From assembly GCA_947175845.1 (NCBI GenBank), contig CAMWOK010000021.1:1-19159 (forward strand): a stretch of 19,159 nt of DNA. The letters run 5' to 3'. This DNA is from an uncultured Lachnospiraceae bacterium. Lineage in GTDB: Bacteria; Bacillota; Clostridia; Lachnospirales; Lachnospiraceae. Below, one piece after another: positions 7,419 through 16,374 of the stretch (positions are counted from its first letter, which is position 1; each line of letters begins with the position of its first letter). The notes below the pieces were generated by a model. That model ran no database searches, had not been told where the DNA came from, and saw only the letters and a program-made list of their open reading frames with translations. The translations under genes and the position numbers were made by a program.

Positions 7419-9575
7419 TCATTCTCCATTTTGCTGCTGCATCGTGATTTCTGCACATATTGTGCTGCTGCCTGCAAGCCGCCTGCTGTAAGCGTCCGGC
7501 TGGCTTCCGCCCGCGAAGATACGAAACACGCCCGGCTCGTACACCCGGCTGCCGTCATCCCGAATTATCTCAAACTGCTCTGCGTCAATCACAAACGTCA
7601 CTTCCCGCTGCTCACCCGGCTGCAGAAAGACACTCTGAAACTGGCAGAGTTTGTGGTGGGGCACCCTCACCGACGCCTCCAGATCTTTCACGTAAATCTG
7701 AATAATCTCCCTGCCCGCAACTGCGCCTGTATTCTTTACGCAGACGCTTCCACAGACTGCTTCCCCCGCACAAAAGGTGTCGGGAAGCGTCAGATGGCTG
7801 TACGCAAAGGTGGTGTAGGAGAGTCCGAATCCAAACGGAAACAGCGGATCCTCCCTCAAAAACTTGTAGGTTCTGCCCTCCATGGAGTAGTCCGTAAATT
7901 CGGGCAGGCTGTTTTCATTGTGGTAGAAGGTCACTGGAAGCCTTCCGCTGGGACTGTACTTTCCAGCCAGCAGTTCTGCGATGACCTTCCCCCCGAGCCC
8001 TCCGGGATACCACGCCTGAATGATGGCGTCCGCATGCTCGTTTCCGTATTCAAAGTCAATCGCACTCCCCGACAGGTTCACAAGGACGACAGGGGTATTC
8101 CGCCCGCAGGCGGTCCGCACAAGATCCCGCTGACACTGCGGCAGATACAGGTCAGCCTTGTCGCCGCCCATCTCCTTATCTGCCATCTCCTCCCCCTCTA
8201 TCGTCTCGTCCAGCCCCGTGACAAGGATGACCACATCCGCCTCGTCCGTCATTCCCTTCACCTCACCCAGGCGGTCTCCGGCATAACCGGGATCTTCTAG
8301 CTTATATTCATACAAATGTGAGCCCTCGCAATAGTTTACCCGCGCGTCTGCAAATTCCGCCCGGATTCCCTCCAGAACGGTGATATACCGGTTGGCTGTG
8401 CCGTGGTAGTTGCCCTCAAGCGCGCTTATCGAGTTCGCGTTGGGTCCGATCACGGCAATCGTCCTGAGTTTCTTTTTGTCAAGCGGCAGAATCCCGTTGT
8501 TTTTCAGAAGAACCATGGAATTTCTTGTCATCTCCTCGTTTACTGTCTGGTGCTGTCTGCAGTCCACAACATCCATACCGATGGAATCAAACGGAGTCTC
8601 TTTGTCGAACATCCCAAGCTTCATGCGCGTGGTCAGAAGCCTTGTGCAGGATGTGCGGATCATCTCCTCGGTGATCTTGCCCTCCGCATACGCCTGCATA
8701 ATATATGCGTACATATTGCCGCAGTTGAGATCACAGCCATTTTCAAGCGCCATCTGCACCGAGTCCGTCGGCGTGACCGTCACCCCGTGGTGCAGATGGA
8801 AGTCCGAGACGGCCCAGCAGTCCGAGGTTATGTATCCCCCAAATCCCCACTTGCCGCGCAAAAGTTCCACCAGCAGCGTCCTGCTGCCGCAGCACGGCTC
8901 CCCGTTTGTCCTGTTGTAGGCGCCCATAAAGCCTTCCACGCCGCAGTCCACCAGGCGCTTAAATGCGGGGAGATACGTCTCCTCCATATCCCGGGGCGTC
9001 GCCACGGCATCGAACTCGTGGCGCACCTTCTCCGGGCCGCTGTGCACGGCAAAATGCTTGGCGCAGGCTGCCGCCCTGAGATATCTCGGGTCATCCCCCT
9101 GCAGCCCCTCCACAAAGGCAGCGCCAAGACATCCTGTCAGATAGGGGTCCTCCCCGTAAGTCTCCTGTCCGCGCCCCCATCTCGGGTCGCGGAAGATGTT
9201 CACGTTTGGCGACCAGAAGGTGATTCCCTTATAGATGCCATAGTCCTCGTATTTCTGGTACATGTTGTACTTGGCGCGCCCTTCCACGGAGATGACCTGC
9301 GCCACCCTCCTGATTAACTGCGCGTCAAATGCCGCCGCCATGCCGACAGCCTGCGGGAACACGGTCGCCATCCCGCACCGCGCCACGCCGTGCAGCGCCT
9401 CATTCCACCAGTTGTAAAAGGGAATGTCCACATGCTCCACCTTCGCCGCCCCGTACAGCATCTGCGAGGCGCATTCTTCCAGCGTCATATGCGCTGTCAT
9501 GTCCGCCGCCCTCTCCTCGAAGGACAGCGTCTCGTCCTGATATCGTTCCATATTCCTTGCCCATGCCTTTCTCAC
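7419..9575 (-). CDS. GH3 beta-glycosidase (beta-xylosidase / beta-glucosidase type)
   Basis: 718 residues. N-terminal GH3 barrel with WWNEALHGVA (56-65), the WSPNVNIFRDPRWGRG block (121-136), QETYGEDPYL, AKHFAVHSG (172-180) and the nucleophile in ITSDCWAVSD (Asp252). A six-strand C-terminal domain follows, and a fibronectin-III-like domain ends the protein (about 630-700). It should hydrolyse terminal beta-glycosides with retention. The SDC nucleophile context and the WWNEALHG block are commonest in beta-xylosidases and related beta-glucosidases; the NagZ-type hexosaminidase signature is absent. No signal peptide, so cytoplasmic. GTG 9575 overlaps the stop of the upstream mannosidase as GTGA; an ATG at 9551 is an alternative that fits usual family N-termini. 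Sandwiched between two mannosidases with 4-bp overlaps on both sides, it is likely made in step with them. Confidence 0.92.
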   Translation of the reverse strand: MRKAWARNMERYQDETLSFEERAADMTAHMTLEECASQMLYGAAKVEHVDIPFYNWWNEALHGVARCGMATVFPQAVGMAAAFDAQLIRRVAQVISVEGRAKYNMYQKYEDYGIYKGITFWSPNVNIFRDPRWGRGQETYGEDPYLTGCLGAAFVEGLQGDDPRYLRAAACAKHFAVHSGPEKVRHEFDAVATPRDMEETYLPAFKRLVDCGVEGFMGAYNRTNGEPCCGSRTLLVELLRGKWGFGGYITSDCWAVSDFHLHHGVTVTPTDSVQMALENGCDLNCGNMYAYIMQAYAEGKITEEMIRTSCTRLLTTRMKLGMFDKETPFDSIGMDVVDCRQHQTVNEEMTRNSMVLLKNNGILPLDKKKLRTIAVIGPNANSISALEGNYHGTANRYITVLEGIRAEFADARVNYCEGSHLYEYKLEDPGYAGDRLGEVKGMTDEADVVILVTGLDETIEGEEMADKEMGGDKADLYLPQCQRDLVRTACGRNTPVVLVNLSGSAIDFEYGNEHADAIIQAWYPGGLGGKVIAELLAGKYSPSGRLPVTFYHNENSLPEFTDYSMEGRTYKFLREDPLFPFGFGLSYTTFAYSHLTLPDTFCAGEAVCGSVCVKNTGAVAGREIIQIYVKDLEASVRVPHHKLCQFQSVFLQPGEQREVTFVIDAEQFEIIRDDGSRVYEPGVFRIFAGGSQPDAYSRRLAGSSTICAEITMQQQNGE

Positions 9576-12061
9576 ATCGTTTCATTTTCCAACAGGTTCA
9601 CGCGCCGGACATCCCCTGTGTGGACATCTATTTTCATCGTCTCTATCGCATCGTGCCCGATGTGAAACACAACATCATTACCCAAAATATGCAGTGTGCC
9701 CTCCTGGTCTCTGCCCTCCGTCTCAAGCAGGCGGATCACGACAGCGTCCCCGTCCTCCGCCAGCTTTGTCCAGACAGGTTCCACCCCGCAGCCCTCGACC
9801 CAAAATGCGGAACACACGCCGGACTGCGCTGCACCGTCGTGAACGTTGTCCGCAAGGCTCAGATACGGGATGCCGAGCTGTCCTGCCATGCGGTACCGCT
9901 CTTTTTGCGAGATCGCCTGCCCGTGCGGGCGCAGCAGAAAGCAAAACTCCTGGCTGCCGATGTCCGCATACTCGTACCCCTCAAGCGGATTGTACCAGTT
10001 CTTTCCGCTGCCCTGCGCAAAGATGGCGCTGCGCGCAAGCGGGAGGCGCAGCACATTGTTTTGCAGCACGTAGGTATACTTGCCGTCATTGGCAATGCAG
10101 AGTCCGGCCTGCCCTGTCTGTGTGACGTCGAGGAAGCGGTGCATACTGCGCTCCTCCCCGTCTGCCTCCGCGTGGCGCACCGTGCCGCAGGCACATTCTG
10201 CAAGCACCGCTGCACAGCCGGACGCAAGCGGCAGCTGCATGTGCAGCATCCGCCATTGCTGGTTCCAGAACAGGCGGTTTCTCACCAGAATCTCCCGCGC
10301 ATCATGATACAGTATATACTCCTGGCTGAGCCTGCTGCCGCCGTTTTCGCTCTCGTAGACCGCCCGCACTACCTTGCGCATACAGCCGCTCTCCACCGTC
10401 TCAAGTTTTTTGAACCGGAGCACCTCCCCGCTGTCCTCGAAGCGCATTTCCTGCCTTCCGCCCCAGCTGTCCCGCTCGTCGATCTGGACTGGAAAAGACA
10501 CCGCACCCTGCAGCGCCTCGTACCCATGCTCTTTATCGCGGAGGCTCTCAAGAAAGCCCGCCTCGCCAAACCGCGCGCGGATGTAGTCGTTTTCCAGAAG
10601 ATATGGGTTCCAGTCCCCCTCGCCACACACGTTTCTCTCGAGGGAAAATTCCGGCTCCCTGCGCACGTCGCACGCTTTTTTGGGCAGTTCGGGCACCGTG
10701 CGGTAGACGGCAAATCCCGCCGCCGGGATCTCCGCGTCAAAGACGATCGCGCGCCTGCCGCCAAGGTTGTAGTTGCGCGCTTTCGCTGCCGTGTAGGTGC
10801 GCTGGTACGCAATCTCCTCCCCGTCCGGGTTGAGGAGTGTCAGGCCGTCCTTGCAGAACCAGTTGATTTCCACACATACCGGCCCGCGGTAGGCTGCACC
10901 GTCCGGGTTGAACAGAAACAGCGGAAATCCCCGCCCTGTGGTATCCAGCGCGTTCGCAATATTCTGCATGGACAGCGTCCAGATTTTTTTGCACTCCGCG
11001 CACACGCCTAAGAGCTGGCGGACCGCCTCGTCCCGTGCCGCCTTTATCGCCGTGCCGCCCAGCGTGTCGTGGAACTGGCAAAACAGCAGCGTCTTCCACA
11101 GCTCCTTCATTCTCCCTTCCAGCGGATTGTGCGTCCCGGTCAGAATGCGCTCCATCACAAGCATCCCGTCCGCCTTTTTCAGCCGTTCCTGCGCAAGGCG
11201 GTTATGACGTTTGAGCGCGCCGTCCATGGAGTAGCAGCCTGTGTTCACCTTGTCGAAAAACCCTTCTCTCACAGGAAGCGCCTGTTGCTGCTCCTGCGTG
11301 AGGCTGTCAAAAAACTGCCGGAACGATCCGAAATAAACCGCGCAGTTGTTCCTGCCCGCAAAGTCGGCCTGAAGGGACTGCACAGCCTCGATATTCTGCT
11401 TTGTGGGGCCGCCTCCGTGGTTTCCCACGCCATAGCAGCATACCATGTTGTGCAGCCCGGCACTGTCTGCCGCTTTTAGCGCCATCTCCATCGCTTCCTT
11501 AGTCGACTCGCAGAACCATGTCGTGTACTCGCTTGGCAGGCTGACGGCGTTGACCTTGCTGCCGTCCGCACTCCTCCACTGAAACACAGGCGTTTCCAGG
11601 CGGGGACGCATAAAGACATACTCGTCCATCCCGCTCTTTTTCAGTATCTGCGGCAGCGCGGGATTGTGGCCAAAGCTGTCCACATTGGATCCCGTTCTGC
11701 AGATCTGTCCAAACTTTTCTTCAAAATAGCGCTGTCCGTACAGTCCCTGACGGACAAACGCCTCCCCGCAGGGAAGGATACAGTCGGGCTCGATAAACCA
11801 GCCGCCGGTCAGCTCCCACCTGCCCTGCGCCACACGCTCTTTGATCTCCGCAAACATCTCGGGCGCAATCGTCTCTATCCACTCGAAAAACGCGGAGGAA
11901 GTGGACGTAAATTTCATGTCTGGATACTCCCGCATCCGGTCGAGCGCCGAGGAAAATGTCGCCTTTACCTCCTGCATCCCCTCGTCCCAGTCCCAGAACC
12001 AGACCGGGTCGATATGGGAGTTTCCTATCATATACAGTTCTTTCCTCTCCATGTCTGTCAC
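9572..12061 (-). CDS. GH38 alpha-mannosidase (proximal copy)
   Basis: 829 residues. Key blocks match those of the other copy: IGNSHIDPVW (zinc ligands His16 and Asp18), NVDSFGHNPALP with the nucleophile Asp128, a GVGNHGGGPT block, and CQFHDTLGGTA with the last zinc-site His. A beta-rich C-terminal region follows. Retaining, zinc-dependent removal of alpha-mannose is expected; no export signal, so cytoplasmic. The GTG start at 12061 has AAGGA 5 bases upstream and lies 16 bases after the MBL gene; an ATG nine bases further in is possible. Against the distal mannosidase it shares the catalytic blocks but differs in the segment after the nucleophile (KKSGMDEYVFMRP versus CSGCKIRYYLMSRP) and through most of the C-terminal half. 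The two are therefore diverged paralogues that probably split substrates. Confidence 0.93.
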   Translation of the reverse strand: MTDMERKELYMIGNSHIDPVWFWDWDEGMQEVKATFSSALDRMREYPDMKFTSTSSAFFEWIETIAPEMFAEIKERVAQGRWELTGGWFIEPDCILPCGEAFVRQGLYGQRYFEEKFGQICRTGSNVDSFGHNPALPQILKKSGMDEYVFMRPRLETPVFQWRSADGSKVNAVSLPSEYTTWFCESTKEAMEMALKAADSAGLHNMVCCYGVGNHGGGPTKQNIEAVQSLQADFAGRNNCAVYFGSFRQFFDSLTQEQQQALPVREGFFDKVNTGCYSMDGALKRHNRLAQERLKKADGMLVMERILTGTHNPLEGRMKELWKTLLFCQFHDTLGGTAIKAARDEAVRQLLGVCAECKKIWTLSMQNIANALDTTGRGFPLFLFNPDGAAYRGPVCVEINWFCKDGLTLLNPDGEEIAYQRTYTAAKARNYNLGGRRAIVFDAEIPAAGFAVYRTVPELPKKACDVRREPEFSLERNVCGEGDWNPYLLENDYIRARFGEAGFLESLRDKEHGYEALQGAVSFPVQIDERDSWGGRQEMRFEDSGEVLRFKKLETVESGCMRKVVRAVYESENGGSRLSQEYILYHDAREILVRNRLFWNQQWRMLHMQLPLASGCAAVLAECACGTVRHAEADGEERSMHRFLDVTQTGQAGLCIANDGKYTYVLQNNVLRLPLARSAIFAQGSGKNWYNPLEGYEYADIGSQEFCFLLRPHGQAISQKERYRMAGQLGIPYLSLADNVHDGAAQSGVCSAFWVEGCGVEPVWTKLAEDGDAVVIRLLETEGRDQEGTLHILGNDVVFHIGHDAIETMKIDVHTGDVRRVNLLENETM

Positions 12062-12077
12062 CCTGTTCCTTTCCGTG

Positions 12078-12803
12078 TCAATTGTAGCGAAATGTCTCCT
12101 TCATGGGCTTAAACCATGGGTTGTAGTACGTGGCGAACTGGCGCTTTGCCTCCGCAAGTCTCGCGTCGGCATCCGCCACCACATTGGCGCCGATATGCCC
12201 GAACGTGTAGCCGTCAAAATGCCGTCTTGTCAGCTTCTCAAGGCTTTCCCGCCACCGCAGCTCATCCGACCCGATCCGGCTGCTAAATCCGCCCCATACC
12301 GTATCGCCCGCAACCAGAAAAGCGTAGCCGTTGCAGTCCAGCGCAAAGCACACGCTCCCCGGCGTATGCCCCGGCGTGTGCAGCACCTCCATAGATATCC
12401 CGTTTCCAAACGAGAATGTGTCGCCCTCCGCGAGCCTGCCGTCCACCGGACAGGGCGGAAAGTCCCTTCCATACAAGAGCGCCGCGGTCGTCCGCACCGG
12501 ATCGCCCTCCTCCACCTGCCGCACATCCGCCTCGTGCAGGTACAGCCTGCATCCATATTTTTCCTTAAAAAGCGCCGCAGCACCCACATGGTCGTAGTGC
12601 CCGTGCGTGCCGTAGACAGCCCGGATGTCCTCCGGCGCAAACTGCAGCCTGCGTATGTTGTCAGCGATCGCCTCAAACCCGTCCGGCGTTCCGCAGTCGA
12701 TCAGATACAGTCCCTGCGTCCCTTCTATTAAATATGCGGTGGCATCGTACCCGTGCGACAGGGAGACCCCCGCAACCTGATATACATAAGGCATCAGTTT
12801 CAT
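12078..12803 (-). CDS. MBL-fold metallo-hydrolase
   Basis: About 241 residues, a single metallo-beta-lactamase-fold domain. The metal site is complete: THGHYDH (His67, His69, Asp71, His72), HTPGHTPG (His146), AGDTVWGG (Asp167) and FGHIG (His203). This is the glyoxalase-II-like group, which hydrolyses thioesters, esters, lactones or phosphoesters; the substrate is not predictable. ATG 12803 is chosen because it overlaps the stop of the phosphorylase gene (ATGA) and AAAGGAG lies about 10 bases upstream; a longer open frame to 12845 lies inside the upstream gene. No signal peptide. Within a sugar operon it could open a sugar lactone or remove an acyl decoration, but that is speculation. Confidence 0.85.
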   Translation of the reverse strand: MKLMPYVYQVAGVSLSHGYDATAYLIEGTQGLYLIDCGTPDGFEAIADNIRRLQFAPEDIRAVYGTHGHYDHVGAAALFKEKYGCRLYLHEADVRQVEEGDPVRTTAALLYGRDFPPCPVDGRLAEGDTFSFGNGISMEVLHTPGHTPGSVCFALDCNGYAFLVAGDTVWGGFSSRIGSDELRWRESLEKLTRRHFDGYTFGHIGANVVADADARLAEAKRQFATYYNPWFKPMKETFRYN

Positions 12804-14242
12804 ATGGATTGCGCTCCTTTGTAGTTGTAGGCGGCGTCCCTGCACGTGATGGTGAACTTTTTGGTCACAAGGTCCGCGCGCAGCACCGCCTCACAGCCGC
12901 CGCTTCTCCTCGTAATCTCAAGCATCTCGTCCGGCAGGTCCGAAAGGACAATCTCGCCGTCAAATGCCTTGTACTCGTTGCGTATCCGCATCAGCTCGCA
13001 CAGCTTTTTCACGACCGGCCGCTGCACTGCCTGCTCAATCTCCTCCACCGTGTAGTTGTGCCTGCTGATGTTGCGCGGAAAGTCTGTTCTCTGCATCAGC
13101 TCATAGTCGTTCTCCCCCGCCAGCAGTCCCATGTAGTACACCTGCGGAACCCCGGGCGCGAAGAACTGGATCGCGCGGGCTAACAGATATGCCTGGTCAT
13201 CCTCCCCAAGCGCAGAGTAGTAGGTGCAGTTGATCTGGTACACGACGGGCTTGTCCTTTGCCTTCTCTGAGAAATCCATCTTGAAATTTGCCCCGTGCGC
13301 CTCTGTCTGCCTGGCAACAAACTCAAGCTCCTCCTCGCTGAGCAGATCCCACACATCCACCATGCCTATTCCGTCGTGGGTGTCGAGCGTCGTGTACTGG
13401 TTGCGCGGACAGATTTCCATCCAGTGTCTTAACCGCCTGCTGTTGTTGGTGTAAAGCGTGTGCAGCACCAGCACCGGGAGCGCAAAGTCATAGACTGCAT
13501 AGCCCCTCTGGGCAATCTTTAGCTGGATTGTGTAGTGGTCGTGTATCTCGGGAAGCATGGGAATCTGTCTCTCATCGAGAATCCGCTGTACGCGCTCCAT
13601 CAGCTCCCACATCTCCGGCTCCACAAAAAAGCAGGACGTCCCGTATTTTTTCGTCGCAAACGCAAACGCATCCAGCCGGATCATGGATGCGCCATGCTCC
13701 ATCAGAAACCGCAGGGAGTTCTCCACAAACTCCCAGGTCGTGTCCGACTCCATATTCAAATCCATCTGTTCCTCACTGAATGTGCACCAGATTTCCTCCG
13801 CCGTGCCGTCCGCAAACGCAATCAGCTCGCAGGGCGCATGATCTTTGCGCTTGTTGAGCATGGCCACCTCGTCCGCCGTGGGCGTTTTCTGCGGCCAGAA
13901 ATCCTTGAAGCGAAGAAACATATCCTTGTACTGCGACGCGTCGTGCTTCTCCACAAAGTCCCGGAACTGCACAGACTGGCGGGAGAGATGATTAATCATA
14001 AAATCAAACATCAGTTCATAGTCCGCCGCGAGCGCCCGCACATCCTCCCAGTCCCCGAAGGCGGGATCCACCTCCTCATATGTCAGCGGCGCAAATCCGC
14101 GGTCTCCGCTGCTTGGAAAGAACGGGAGTATGTGGACAGAGCCGATCGCGCGCGCAAAATGTCTGTCCAGCACCGATTTCAGTTCTTTCAGGTTTCTGCC
14201 AAAGCTGTCAGCGTAGGTTATCAGCATAATTTCATTTTTCAT
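12800..14242 (-). CDS. gtfA: GH13_18 sucrose / sucrose-6'-phosphate phosphorylase (GtfA type)
   Basis: 480 residues, the usual size for this subfamily, which converts sucrose (or a related alpha-glucoside) and phosphate to alpha-glucose 1-phosphate plus acceptor. The GH13 catalytic set is complete: nucleophile Asp191 in MIRLDAFAFATKK, acid/base Glu232 in LPEIHDHYTIQ, and Asp290 in TLDTHDGIG. The opening ITYADSFGRNLKEL, VHILPFFPSSGDRGF and FMINHLSRQS follow GtfA-type enzymes of streptococci and lactobacilli more than the bifidobacterial type. The loop after the nucleophile reads KKYGTSCFF, part of which recalls the bifidobacterial type, so substrate choice (sucrose, sucrose 6'-phosphate, glucosylglycerol or glucosylglycerate) is open. 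Cytoplasmic. The ATG has GGAGG 7 bases upstream and overlaps the ancestral stop of the alpha-galactosidase gene. It fits as the next step after removal of galactose from raffinose-type sugars. Confidence 0.9.
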   Translation of the reverse strand: MKNEIMLITYADSFGRNLKELKSVLDRHFARAIGSVHILPFFPSSGDRGFAPLTYEEVDPAFGDWEDVRALAADYELMFDFMINHLSRQSVQFRDFVEKHDASQYKDMFLRFKDFWPQKTPTADEVAMLNKRKDHAPCELIAFADGTAEEIWCTFSEEQMDLNMESDTTWEFVENSLRFLMEHGASMIRLDAFAFATKKYGTSCFFVEPEMWELMERVQRILDERQIPMLPEIHDHYTIQLKIAQRGYAVYDFALPVLVLHTLYTNNSRRLRHWMEICPRNQYTTLDTHDGIGMVDVWDLLSEEELEFVARQTEAHGANFKMDFSEKAKDKPVVYQINCTYYSALGEDDQAYLLARAIQFFAPGVPQVYYMGLLAGENDYELMQRTDFPRNISRHNYTVEEIEQAVQRPVVKKLCELMRIRNEYKAFDGEIVLSDLPDEMLEITRRSGGCEAVLRADLVTKKFTITCRDAAYNYKGAQSI

Positions 14243-16354
14243 AAGCGTTCCTCCGTAAAGGTTATTTTGAACAGCCGCGCGCTGTCAGGGGGCTGCCGGA
14301 TGCAGACGGCATGGCTTGCTTCTGGTACTGCCATGTGCAGGGCAGCGCCGCTGGATAGGCCAGCGCGATCTCTTTTATGTCCGCCGCCTCCTTTTTCAGC
14401 GCGCCGATCGGGATGACAATCGTCTCGTCCGATGTGCTGTTTGTCCTCCAAACTGCCAGGTGCGCGCCGTGGTCGTTTCTGAGGCCGAGCGCAAAAACCT
14501 GCGCGTCAGGGTCCGGCAGTCCCAGCGGCCAGAACGGATAAGACTCCTTGATCTGGCTGCGGAAGGATTTGTAGTAATCGAGCGCTTCCTTTATGAGTGC
14601 CTTGTTCGCGGCGCTGAGCCTGGCCAGGTGGCCGCTCTGATGGATCCTCATGGTCATGGCGTTGACCATGTTGAAAGCCGTCTGCTCCGGATCTGCATCA
14701 CACAGCGGATAGGACCACACTGCGTTCTGTTCCGGCGGGAGCGCAGCGGGCGCCGCAGCCGCTATCGCCGCGTAGCTTGTGTATGTTGTCTGGTCGGAGC
14801 TGGACTGGATGCTGTGGCGGCGCAGCAAGGCGTCGTTGATGCGCATGCCGCCGCTCCCGCAGTTCTCTATGATCAGCTGCGGATAGCGCGCAAAGACACC
14901 GTCCAGCCATGTCAGATACGCCCGGTTGTGCCCGAGCAGGCCGTCCCCCGCGCTGTCCGCCTCGTGCGTTGTCCCGAGCCCAGCGTTGATGTTGTAGTCC
15001 ATCTTGATGTATCCGGCGCCGTAGTCCTCCACCAGCCGGCGGATCACCTCGTCAGCAAACGCGCGCACCTCGGGATTGCGGTAGTCGAGCTGATAGCGGC
15101 CGTGGTCGATCACGCGCTTCCCGTGGCGCAGGAAAAACCAGCTGTCGGGCTTCTGCGCCGCGATCGGACAGTGAATCCCCATCACCTCGAGTTCCAGCCA
15201 CAGCCCCGGAACCATCCCCTTACTGCGGATGTAGGAAAGCACTCTGTCAAGCCCGTTTGGAAAGCGCTGCGCGCTCGGCTCCCACGCGCCGACCCGCGAC
15301 CACCACGATCCGTCGGCGTACCACCCGGCATCAATGGTATAGTACTCGCAGCCGATCTCCGCGGCCGCGTCGATCAATGGGTATTCCTTCTCCTCGGTGG
15401 GATCGCCTCCCAGACAGTTCATAAAATCATTGAAGATAACCGGAAGGCGCTCGTTGTCCTCGTTGGGCCTGCGCATGCGTCGGCGGTATTTTGTCATCTC
15501 ACACACCGCGTCGGCAAAGCCCTCCGTTGTGACTGCGACCGCCGCGTGCACTGACGTGAAGCACTCACCGGGCTTCAGCTCCTTGTACCAGTGGTTTTCC
15601 GCCTCCGTCGGCCCGCTCAGCTGCAGATACAAGGCGTCCTTACAGTCGCTGATCTCCCAGTGCCAGGAACCGTTGTGAATGATGGAGAAGAACCATCCCT
15701 CCCCCGTCTCGCTGCACTCCACATATCCCATGGGAAGGTACTCGTGTGAGTTCCAGGTGCCTGTCGCCGAGAAGGACAGGCGCTTGGTCGAATAGTGAAA
15801 CACTCTGCGCATCCCAAGTTCCGAAGACTGTAATCCCTCCACTGAAACTCGCCGTACCATGTGTTGTGCGGGATCTTGAGGCGCGCTGCGCGGTCCCAGT
15901 CCACAGCTGCAGACTTTGTCAGCCCGGTGAGGGCAAAGGAGGACACATAGGTAAGTCCGACGACTGCCTTTCCCTCATTTTGAACCTCCGTCCAGGTCTC
16001 AATGACGCTTGTGTCCTGCACAAACAGAAAATGGCTTGTCACACAGAGTCCGGTCTCAGCGTCGCGCTGCGCGATCTCGAGTTTATAACCATCCCCTGTG
16101 CGCAGCTCCCGCTTCGTTTCAAAGACAAGCCGTCTCCCCGGAAGCGTCCCCGTGTACTTCGAACCGTGGTGGTCATCCTGATTTTCCCCCGCCAGCTGCA
16201 CCTCAACGAGCCTGTACCAGTCCTGCTGGTTCTCCCGGATATCCCCCGCCGCAAACGGCGTCCTCTGACAGTGCAGAAAGTACACACTGCCCTCCTCCGT
16301 CACCTGAAAGACGAGCTCTATATTGTTCTCCTTCACTGAAATGAATTGCTTCAT
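14239..16354 (-). pseudogene. GH36 alpha-galactosidase gene broken by two frameshifts
   Basis: Three frames together give one GH36 enzyme of about 705 residues. The N-terminal beta domain runs from ATG 16354 (GAGAGG 7 bases upstream) to about 15824, reaching GEFQWRDYSL. The next frame continues with ELGM, STKRLSFSATGTWNSHEYLPMG, the conserved FNDFMNCLGGDPT, IDAGWY, the nucleophile in YIKMDYN, and the acid/base Asp in QSSSDQT. Adding one base at 15824 (CTT CGG to CTT TCG GAA) restores the family sequence SLSELG. Near 14312-14330 a second one-base loss sends the frame to a stop at 14262, while the other frame gives QPPDSARLFKI, a normal GH36 ending. That frame stops at 14239, overlapping the phosphorylase ATG as ATGA, like other junctions of the operon. 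The enzyme would release alpha-galactose from raffinose-type sugars. The catalytic core lies in one unbroken frame (14262-15860), but a full-length protein is not expected. Sequencing error cannot be excluded. Confidence 0.85.
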
Positions 16355-16374
16355 ACCACTACCTCTCTGCTATG

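Noticed and set aside
9329..11011. Plus-strand open frame of 560 codons opposite GH3 and GH38
   Set aside because: Antisense to two certain enzymes, biased composition, no recognisable motif or start signal.
15800..15860. Programmed frameshift in the GH36 gene
   Set aside because: No slippery heptamer is seen at either site, and two separate shifts would both be needed.
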